Source: Cryptomeria japonica (Eukaryota; Streptophyta; Pinopsida; Cupressales; Cupressaceae). Taken from it: 64,000 nt of DNA. The DNA lies in the NCBI RefSeq assembly GCF_030272615.1, contig NC_081405.1:570521095-570585094 (forward strand), read 5' to 3'. Below the pieces are notes generated by a model, which saw only the letters and a list, made by a program, of their open reading frames with translations, had not been told where the DNA came from and searched no databases. Each line of letters starts with the position of its first letter. Position 1 is the first letter of the stretch. Below, piece after piece: positions 56,566 through 64,000 of this stretch. The position numbers and the translations under genes are program-made.

Positions 56566-57748
56566 TTCCTACCATGCTCCCGAATCATCTTGAATGCAAA
56601 AGATCTGATTACAAGCTCTTTTTGATTTTATGGATGCATGAAAGAATTTCATATTCAAATCTCCTTCTTTAATCCAATTCTTGCGCGCCTTATCTCTCCA
56701 ATAAACCTCTTCTCTCTGGAGAAGCTCTGACAATTCTTCTTTCAACAATTTTTCTCTAACAAAATCCTTATTTGACATACCAGCTGAAATCACCATATTA
56801 TTCAAATCCTCGAATTCTTTCTCTATTCTTAATTTTTCCACAAAATTTTTCTTGAACGAACATTTGTTCCACTCCTTGATTTTTCCTTTTAATACTTTCA
56901 ATATTTTCAGAAAGCAAAAGCTCAGGATTCCTAAGAAGATATTGCTTTCTTTCCATCAAGTCTCTAACTTCGGGAGAAAATCCTTATCTCTCCACCACAT
57001 ACTTTGAAATCTAAAACTCCCTTTTTTAATTTTTGTTTACCTTTTGAAGAAGCATCTGAACCAGGAAATGATCTGAAAGAGACCAAGGAAGAATGCAGGA
57101 ATCAACATTGAAGTCTGAATCCACCCAAAAGAGTCCGACCAGAAATCTGTCCAGTCTTTCAGAGATCCTAGAGAAATTTTCCCTCCTATTGGTCCATGTG
57201 AATAAACCATTCTTTGGCTTTACATCAAACAAAGAATTGCCTACCACAAACTCCCTAAAGTCTTCCATAACTCTCGAATTCATTCTCAAACCACCTTTTT
57301 TGTCATCCAATTCTAGTAATGCATTGAAATCACCTGCAACTATGACTTTATCCTTATTAAGAGTAACGATTTTAACCATAATGTCTTTCCAGACTTTCGC
57401 TTTATCAACTGTTTTAGTTGGACCATAGACATTAAAGAGAGGAAATGACACACTATCCTTCAAGCTGTGGACTACACAAAAAATCTAATACTCTGATTTC
57501 TCCAAATCTGAAACTTTAATGTTTTGAGGATTCCACAGGAATCCCAAACCCCCAGCAGAACCATTAGCTTCTTGAAAATAACCTTCCCATGACCTACAAG
57601 ATTGTAAGAAGCTAAGAGCTTTATCCATGCACATTTTAGTTTCTTGAAGAAGAACCACTTTGCGAGATACTCTACTTAACGCTCATTTTACCAAGTGTTT
57701 TTTGTCAGGGGCAACTAGGCCCCTAACATTCCAAGTAGTGATTTTCAT
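56566..57748 (-). pseudogene. LINE ORF2 endonuclease and linker (L1-e)
   Basis: Starts MKITTWNVRGLVAPDKK at 57748. GDFNALLELDDKKGG and YGPTKTVDKAKVW are intact, and the terminal LPWSLSDHFLVQ keeps the Asp-His pair. RISERLDRFLVG is canonical. A TAG at about 57487 stands where L1-a has Trp (ENWLF). The linker frame 56901-56569 holds EWNKCSFKKNFVEKL and NWIKEGDLNMKFFHASIKSK, then TAG after GAW, as in L1-a at 1269. The endonuclease domain is better preserved than that of L1-a. Confidence 0.88.
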
Positions 57749-58012
57749 TTACCTCCAAGGCAAAGTCTATCTCCCTTGGCTTTCTTTATAATATCCATGA
57801 TTCTAATGGTGCCTTTTTCCTTGGCTCTATCTTCCCTCAATCTCCTATTGCTCTATCTTCCCCTCAAGCCTTTAGATTTTCCAAGGAGAACATTGGTCGA
57901 TTGGCTAATGCACCGTGGGTCAACATTGTCCAACTTATCTTCCTGCACAAAATCCGCATCCGAGCCTTTATCATACTCAAACTCTATGTCTGATAAGCCC
58001 TTTCCTAGAGTC
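57745..58012 (-). pseudogene. LINE ORF1 C-terminus (L1-e)
   Basis: Frame STLGKGLSDIEFEYDKGSDA, then NVDPRCISQSTNVLLGKSKG, one TAG, and MDIIKKAKGDRLCLGGK ending in TGA at 57747-57745, which overlaps the ORF2 ATG as ATGA. The KKAKG stretch matches L1-a. The upstream part is missing at the junction with the Tat element. Confidence 0.75.
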
Positions 58013-58870
58013 GAGAAGATACATCAGGGAAAGCTTCTGAATCATAAGAAGGCCATATCTGCAGCAGTGGCTCATATTCACACACCAGTGGCTCAAGAAC
58101 CAATCCTATCATCACAAGCACCCATCATTCCTCCCCGAGGAAGCACAATATATGAACAAATCCAGAATGTAGAAGATGGATCAGATACAGAATCAACACA
58201 GAATGTCAAAATAGTATCTATCATCAAGGACTTATTTTCGCCATACAACATACCTGTCTACAGCACAGATAGAATTTGGGATGATGCCTATGAGACCGAT
58301 TCAAATGAATATGAATGGGGTACCTGCTCCGACGCTACTACAAATATCCCCGATGATACTGATTTCATATCCATTTCTCAAGAAGAACATAACGCAGAAG
58401 ATAGACCTCTTGAATTTGGACCACAACATATCTATGACATTCAGGAAAGCGAACAGCAATATTACGAACAAGTATATATAGAAGATGATACCATCGAAGA
58501 CCTCGATGAAACCCTAAATTTCTTTAAAAACAAGACCCATCACGATGATAACTCTATTCTAACACTTACAGTAGCTGAACTTGACCCGCCCCATGATTCC
58601 TTACCACTTGTCTTCCCTGATCTCATCGACTGGACTGAACCTGAGACTCATGATATCCCAATTTTTCTAGATGATGAATCTATTATCCACTACCTGTGTA
58701 CCATAAATCCCGAAACAGGCTCTAACAGTGAACCGCATAACGACGTCTGTTCTTCAGGGAGTGCCAAGTCTCTCAGTCGCAAAAATGAATCAAATAATGA
58801 ATCTAATGCTGAAAACCAGTCAATGGCAGCAATGGATCCCAAAAAAGTAAAAATAAAGGACGCATCTTAG
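58013..58870 (+). pseudogene. Tat element pol upstream region
   Basis: Open frame in phase with the RT that follows, ending at TAG 58868-58870 and then continuing GENLFKAPNDGRLDTLPEHF. It is acidic and Ser/Asp/Glu-rich (e.g. YIEDDTIEDLDETLNFFKN), typical of the poorly conserved stretch before RT in Tat elements. No protease DTG/DSG motif was seen, so the protease is missing or lies in the lost part. The first ~80 codons of the longer open frame (57776-58012) are antisense to the L1-e ORF1 and not part of this element. Confidence 0.6.
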
Positions 58871-58948
58871 GGTGAAAACCTTTTTAAGGCACCTAATGAT
58901 GGGAGACTTGACACTCTTCCTGAACATTTTCATGAACGATCACCCATA

Positions 58949-59990
58949 TTGATTGAGCCTACTCAATCAATCAACATTGGTACCACTGAAGCAGCTAGAA
59001 ACATTCACCTTGCAGAATCTCTGACAGAAGAGGAAAGATTGGCATTCATCATCTTCTTTAAAGGACAGCAAATTAACTTTGCCTGGTCATATGCTGATAT
59101 GCCTGGAGTAGATCCACACCTAATCATGCATCACTTATCCATCTCTGCGGGGGTTAAATCAATCAAGCAGAAACTACGGAAGATGAATCCACAAATAGCA
59201 CTCATGGTCAAAACGGAATTAAAGAAATTATTAGATGTCGGATTCATCCGACCTATTGACTATGCAGAATGGATTTCTAACATTGTTCCAGTCTCAAAAC
59301 CAGATGGTAGTAACAGAATATGCACCGACTTCAGAGATGTCAATAAAGCTTGCCCAAAGGATGACTTTCCTCTACCAAGTATTGATATAATTGTAGATCT
59401 CACAGCAGGCCATGCAATGCTCTAATTAATGGACGGTTTCTCAGGCTATAATCAAATCAAAATAGCTCCTGAAGATCAAGACAAAACAGCATTCACCTGT
59501 CCTTGGGGAACATACTATTGGAATGTAATGCCTTTTGGCTTAAAGAATGCTGGAGCCACTTACCAAAGAGCAATGACAACCATATTCCATGATATGATGC
59601 ACACATTTATGGAAGACTATGTGGATGATTTAGTAGCCAAATCTTTCACCAGAGATGAACATCTTGGCATCCTAAAAAAGATCTTTGATCGACTGCAGAA
59701 ATTCAAAGTCTGACTCAACCCTAAGAAGTGTGTCTTCGGGGTGACATCAAGCAAGTTACTAGGTTACATCGTCTCAGCTAAAGGTATTGAAGTGGATCCA
59801 GCAAAGGTACAAGCCATCATGGATATGCCACCACCAAAGAATATCAGTCAACTTCGATCTCTCCAAGGGCGACTTCAATCAATCAGGCGATTCAGCGCTC
59901 AACTAGCAGATAAAAGTCTGCCATTTAACCACTTGTTACACAAAAATGTGCCATTCAAATGGGAGACTAAATGTGCAGAATCCTTTTACC
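58949..59990 (+). pseudogene. Tat reverse transcriptase
   Basis: RT motifs in one frame: KKLLDVGFIRPIDYAEWISN, IVPVSKPDGSNRICTDFRDV, MDGFSGYNQIKIAPEDQDKT, MPFGLKNAGATYQRAM and the catalytic MEDYVDDLVAKS (both Asp intact). LNPKKCVFGVTSSKLLGYIV leads to the thumb (PPPKNISQLRSLQGRLQSIR). The frame is broken by TAA 59423-59425 and TGA 59711-59713 (before LNPKKC; a CGA-to-TGA change is likely). The enzyme makes element cDNA from RNA. Confidence 0.92.
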
Positions 59991-60480
59991 AAATTAAACA
60001 GTACCTGATGAATCCACCAGTTCTAGTACCACCAATTGCAAGAAAGCCTCTTATATTGTATATATCAACGACAGATGTTTCACTGGGGGCATTATTGGCA
60101 CAAGAAGATCAACAAGGAAAGGAACGCACCATATATTACATCAGTAGAACATTGAATGGATATGAGATCAATTATACATTCATTGAAAAGGCTTGCCTAA
60201 CAGTTGTTTTTGCATCTCAAAAATTCCGACATTATATGCTAGCACACACTATCAAGCTAGTAGCCAAAATTGATCCTCTCAAGTATTTACTCAGCAAGGC
60301 AGCTCTCACAGGCCGATTGGCTAAATGGGTTATGATTCTCAGTGAATTTGACATCCACTACACAGAAAGACGAGCCATCAAAGGACAAGCAATTGCAGAT
60401 CAGTTGGCTGAAGCACCGCTACCAGGAAAACAAACCATGGACATTGAATTTCTAGACAGGGACGTTTTTGCTCTTTCCTC
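59991..60480 (+). pseudogene. Tat RNase H (first)
   Basis: KPLILYISTTDVSLGALLAQ starts the domain, with the catalytic Asp in TTDVS. TIYYISRTLNGYEINYTFIE provides the Glu-containing helix, and HYMLAHTIKLVAKIDPLKYL follows. GRLAKWVMILSEFDIHYTER closes it. This is the standard Ty3/gypsy RNase H next to RT and is open across its whole length. It is followed directly by the second RNase H. Confidence 0.88.
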
Positions 60481-60900
60481 CAAACAATGGACCCTATACT
60501 TTGATGGATCCTATACACAACATGGTTCAGGGGCCGGCATTCTATTCATCACCCCTCAAGGACACACTATGCCAAGATCATACAGGCTTATGTTTCCATG
60601 TACAAATAATATGGCTGAATATGAAGCATTGGTCATAGGCATCAAAATGGCTGTCGAATGGCAGATCACAGAATTAAAAGTCTATGCAGACTCACAATTG
60701 GTCATCAATCAAATCAACAACAACTATCAGACAAAGGATGATAAGATACTACCCTACAAACGGATGGTGGATGATTTCAAACAGTATTTTGTGCACATCA
60801 CTTTTGAACAAATACCAAGTTTAAATAACAAAGCAGCCGATGCAATGGCTACGATCACTTCATTACTACAAATTCCAGAACAACAGAGTCGTTATGAGTT
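60481..60900 (+). pseudogene. Tat second RNase H (archaeal type)
   Basis: WTLYFDGSYTQHGSGAGILF (FDGS carries the first Asp), NNMAEYEALVIGIKMAVEW (Glu helix), LKVYADSQLVINQINN (Asp) and NNKAADAMATITSLL (last Asp). All four acidic residues are visible and the frame is open. Presence of this extra RNase H between RNase H and integrase marks Tat-lineage Ty3/gypsy elements. Confidence 0.88.
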
Positions 60901-62238
60901 CCTGGTAGAGCAACTGTTCTCTCCCGCCTATGACCATTCTGAATCTCATGTTATATATGCCTTAACCGGTTCAGATTCTCTGTTATATGGACCAATATAT
61001 GACTACCTCAAGCATAATATATTACCCATTGACCAATCCGCAACCAAAAACGTAACTTTATCCGACAAGCTGCCCGTTACACCCTTACCGCTGATACCTT
61101 ATATCGTCGAGGTCTAGATGGTACTCTTCTTCGTTGTCTTGATCGTAATGATTCTGATTCAGCTTTACACGAGCTTCACGAAGGTATTTGTGGTACACAT
61201 TCGAGTGGCACTACTCTTGCTAAAAAGCTTCTACGAATGGGATACTACTGGCCTACCATGGAAAAAGACTCATATCATTTTGCCAAGAAATGTCCTAAAT
61301 GCCAAATCCATGGCAATCTGATACATGCACCAGCATAGGAACTACAACCATTTACCACCTCCTGGCCCTTTTGTCAGTGGGGATTGGATCTAGTAGGCAA
61401 AATACATCCTTCATCTTCAAATGGACACAAGTTCATTATAACTGCCACATAATACTTTACCAAATGGATTGAAGCAGTTCCCATGACCACAGTGACTGGG
61501 AAACAAATTGCTTCTTTTATCTTAAATTATCTGATCTGCAGATATGGTATTCCAAGTTCAATTGTCACAGATAATGGACGACCTTTCAAAAACCAAGATG
61601 TGCAAGAACTATGTGAAAAATTCAAAATCCAGCATCGATTTTCTACACCATACTATCCACAAGGAAATGGTCAGGCAGAAGCATCTAACAAAACGATCCT
61701 AAAAATCCTCAAGAAAACAGTGAATGATGCAGGCAAAGATTGGCATGTACAACTCAATCCAGCTCTTTGGGCCTACAGGACTAGCATCCGCACACCTACA
61801 GGGGCAACACCATATTCCTTGGTATATGGATCAGAGGCTATTTTACCCTTGGAGGTAGAAATTCCATCTCTTAGAGTCTCTTTGAAAGGTTTGATTCCAG
61901 ATGAAGAGTATCGGGTCAATCGACTACAGGAATTGGAACTATTAGATGAAAGACGCCAACATACTTATACTCATCTCAAAGCATATCAGCAACGCATGTG
62001 CCGGAGCTACAATCATAAGGTCATTCCTCGTAACTTCAAGGTTGGTGATCTAGTCTTAAAAGAAAATCCAAGAAACCAGCAAGATAGAGAAAAGAAAGGG
62101 AAATTTGAACCTAACTGGTTGGGTCCCTATGTCATCATTTCAGTCTATGGATCAGGTGCCTATCAGCTAACAAATTCTGAAGGAGATGTGCTTGATGATC
62201 CAACTAATAGCATTCATCTAAAGAAGTACTATACTTAA
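60901..62238 (+). pseudogene. Tat integrase
   Basis: A frameshift in an A-rich run near 61045 moves the frame before RRGLDGTLLRCLDRND. The zinc-binding HHCC region reads HEGICGTHSSG...CPKCQIHGN. The catalytic core shows WGLDLVGKIH (Asp), SIVTDNGRPFKNQDV (Asp) and PYYPQGNGQAEASNKTI (Glu). WLGPYVIISVYGSGAYQL is the GPY/F region, and the end is HLKKYYT at 62238. TAG at 61336 and TAA at 61450 interrupt the core. No chromodomain is present, as expected for Tat. It inserts cDNA into the genome; this copy is dead. Confidence 0.9.
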
Positions 62239-63188
62239 AGTAGCCTAGTGCACGGAAAACGCCAAAAACAAACAAAAAAATACAAAACTCCAGAAAAAGT
62301 CAAAATATAATGTACAATAAAAACAAATGGTGAAAACCTGGTAAACAGGCGCCTTTGTGAAAGGCCGGCTCCTTTCTCTATATCCATGCCATTTTATCCA
62401 TCAAAACACTCTCGGCCATCACCCGACACTTAGCATATATCTATCCAGGACATACTTAGCATAGTCACTCTCCTGGGTTATTCATCTACCGCATTTTACC
62501 ATGGCTTGGAAATCACTGTACATACTCATATCCAGCAGAAACACTCATCTAGGGACATTAGACTGTTCAAAAACTTGCAAACATTCAAGACATGCCAACT
62601 ATTGCAAAACTCAGACATATGACATCCAACAAACACAACTACACTACATCACAACAACCAAACACGAACAATACACCAAAAACTTAAGGATGGATGATTT
62701 TCTGAAGTACTCAATGTTGCATTATCGCATTAAAGTCTTGATTATTTTGCATTTTGAACTTTTTAATAAATTGGAATCTTTTCCTTATCTCATCAAAAGC
62801 TTCACAGCCAGAGATCATGAGAAACTTCCAACATTTTCTTAGTCTTCTGTTTGGGAGGCGATCACTTGTATTGTGTGAATATTTGTCTCGAGACGTGATC
62901 CATATCACTGAAGGCTTGATCCCATTTCACGCATTATAAATGATCTACTCTTGTCTTTTTATGCAATACGCACTCAGGTCGTCCTGGTTACCCTGACGCT
63001 TGTGCTATCTTGCAAAATTAAAAATCATGTAAATTTTACTCAGGTTATTATGGTTCAATTATACCATTATGCTTGTATAAATTTTCAACATTTCCAAAAA
63101 TCACGAAAAGCTCCATGATGATATTTACAAAGAAAGCAAATAAATGGTTATATCGGATGGCAAATACAGAATGAGAGATGATCCAAAC
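62239..63188 (+). other. Tat 3' non-coding region, first part
   Basis: Non-coding sequence directly after integrase. It includes the palindrome-like AGGCGCCTTTGTGAAAGGCC (62348), and no supported gene. Short open frames here lack motifs. Confidence 0.55.
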
Positions 63189-63300
63189 ACAATTAGTTGC
63201 ATATCATTTTACAATTAGTTGCATATCATTTTACAATTAGTTGCATAACATTTTACAATTAGTTGCATCTCATTTTATAATAAGTTGCATCTCATTATTA
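63189..63300. repeat. 22-bp minisatellite, ~5 units
   Basis: AATTAGTTGCATATCATTTT with a two-base AC link is repeated at 63191, 63213, 63235 and 63257, with a degraded fifth unit at about 63280. It lies in the 3' region of the Tat element. Confidence 0.93.
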
Positions 63301-63621
63301 TCCCATCTATCATTATTACATCATTACACATCATCTTACATAAAGCAGCATATTAACATCATACATCTCATTTTCAAGATACGTCTCATAACATACAAAA
63401 ACATACATATATATCATACATTACATCATGTATATAAGCATTACATCATCATGTAAAAAGGAAGAAGCACACATAAAACATACATCCATAAACACATCAC
63501 ATCGGTCAAAAATGGTGCTCTATATATATATCTCTCAAAATGATCAAAATCTACAAAATGTTTCACAACTGTGTCCAGTACAAAGAATACACTGCTCAAA
63601 ATACAATAGAGACCATGTCTC
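63301..63621. other. AT-rich spacer in the Tat 3' region
   Basis: CAT/ACAT-rich sequence without a supported gene. Short repeats of ACATCAT and CATACAT types. Confidence 0.5.
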
Positions 63622-64000
63622 TCAAGTATGACTATCCCCTGATGGAGATGGTCTAGCTCGTGATGCACCTGCTCCTGGGTCTCTAGGAGGATCCTGTCTG
63701 GCTCCTGAGACGCTCGCAGCCGGATCGGCAGGAGGGTCCTGTCCCACTGGCCCTGTCACTCCACGGCTCTCCGATCGTGTCCCGGCCGTTCGAGATCGAC
63801 TCGATCTCGACTGCGCAAAGCTCTCTACACGCCGCTCTCTGGGAACCGCCTCCTCATAATGCCGCCTGTAATATGCAGCCTCCTGCACACTCCGTCTCAG
63901 CTCTCTTAGGGTGTCTCTCAAGGGACCCCCCACCGCAGCTCTCTGTACGGTCGCCAAGGCCTCCTCTGCTCGCCCCCGCCGCTCCATCTCGGTATCTCTC
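63622..64000 (-). CDS. Antisense ORF in the Tat 3' region (partial, runs off window)
   Basis: Minus-strand frame open from the window edge to TGA-like stop at 63622, with ATG at 63987 giving 121 codons. Upstream codons to 64000 are also open (RDTEMERRGRAEEA), so the true start may be outside. It is Arg/Glu/Ala-rich and helical at first (LRDTLRELRRSVQEAAYYRR), then has a short internal repeat (QDPPADP and QDPPRDP, each followed by a GAR or RAR). It is markedly more GC- and CpG-rich than anything else nearby. Antisense ORFs between integrase and the 3' LTR are known in some Tat-lineage elements; position and strand fit. No homology could be tested. Confidence 0.5.
   Translation of the reverse strand, partial: RDTEMERRGRAEEALATVQRAAVGGPLRDTLRELRRSVQEAAYYRRHYEEAVPRERRVESFAQSRSSRSRTAGTRSESRGVTGPVGQDPPADPAASVSGARQDPPRDPGAGASRARPSPSGDSHT

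Larger units (their letters stand above)
55236..58012 (-). mobile_element. LINE (L1-e), 3'-truncated, related to L1-a
   Basis: Minus strand: ORF1 C-terminus (from about 58012), ORF2 ATG at 57748, endonuclease, linker and RT up to the thumb, where LINE similarity stops at GLLK (about 55236). RNase H and 3' end are missing. It is clearly homologous to L1-a through most of its length (e.g. TTWNVRGL, GDFNALL, FDNPP, GLRQGDPLSP). At its 5' side it abuts Tat-lineage sequence near 58012. Confidence 0.9.
58013..64000 (+). mobile_element. Ty3/gypsy element, Tat lineage (dual RNase H), 5'-truncated
   Basis: Pol order is linker, RT, RNase H, second (archaeal-type) RNase H, integrase, then a long 3' region. 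The second RNase H between the first and integrase is diagnostic of the Tat lineage. Gag, protease and the 5' LTR are absent on the left, where L1-e abuts. No 3' LTR was recognised before the window ends; Tat 3' regions are often several kb, so it may lie outside. Pol has five stops and one frameshift. Confidence 0.88.

Noticed and set aside
57776-58012. N-terminal part of a 364-codon plus-strand frame as the start of the Tat protein
   Set aside because: This stretch is antisense to L1-e ORF1, which is supported by KKAKG and the ATGA overlap; only the part after about 58012 looks like Tat.
63189-63300. Evenly spaced repeats resembling a CRISPR array
   Set aside because: Units are contiguous without unique spacers, and the context is a plant retrotransposon.

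Overview
The window looks like intergenic nuclear DNA from a land plant with a large, repeat-rich genome. The evidence is L1-type LINEs with a C-terminal RNase H, a dual-RNase H Tat-type Ty3/gypsy element, an LTR element primed by initiator tRNA-Met, and long AT-rich stretches full of old paralogous segments. A gymnosperm such as a conifer would fit, but that is inference. No coding region is fully intact. The best host gene candidate is a small RING-H2 E3 ligase gene at 30.4-31.0 kb (minus strand) carrying one apparent frameshift.

Layout. 1-5.2 kb: decayed LINE (L1-a, plus strand) with endonuclease, RT, zf-RVT, RNase H and a further coding region. 5.2-7.6 kb: a non-coding host segment (called H here) that recurs at 9.3/22.2-23.4, 31.4-31.8, 41-42.1 and 50.1-52.4 kb. 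7.6-9.3 kb: 5'-truncated LINE of another lineage. 9.4-22.2 kb: a nearly full-length minus-strand LINE (L1-c: ORF1, ORF2 and a third ORF), split by a 5.6-kb minus-strand LTR element with 740-bp LTRs and GGATC target duplications. 22.2-30.2 kb: H segment, AT-rich spacer, telomere-like repeats and a 2.1-kb LINE tail (L1-d). 30.4-31 kb: RING-H2 gene. 31.4-40 kb: AT-rich DNA, degenerate telomere-like repeats, and a duplicated ~970-bp block holding ten dyad-symmetric modules. 40.2-50.1 kb: an empty flank copy followed by three tandem 2.65-kb units, each carrying the same 1.68-kb retroelement at the same site. 50-54.7 kb: H segment, RING fragment and receptor-kinase fragment. 54.8-58 kb: a tiny LINE tail with a 15-bp target duplication, then a 3'-truncated LINE (L1-e, minus strand). 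58-64 kb: Tat-lineage pol pseudogene, its 3' region with a 22-bp minisatellite, and a GC-rich antisense ORF running off the window.

How the parts fit. A tandem array of RING-gene segments, with receptor-kinase scraps, seems to be the host framework; LINEs and LTR elements have inserted into it repeatedly. Paralogous H segments preserve the empty site of L1-c, and the 40-kb flank preserves a copy lacking the 1.68-kb element. The most notable shared properties of the LINEs are: a coding region downstream of RNase H in three of them; an ATGA overlap between ORF1 and ORF2 in three of them; a small hairpin just before the A-rich tail; and decay mostly through TAG stops, matching C-to-T change at CAG/CTG (CHG) sites.
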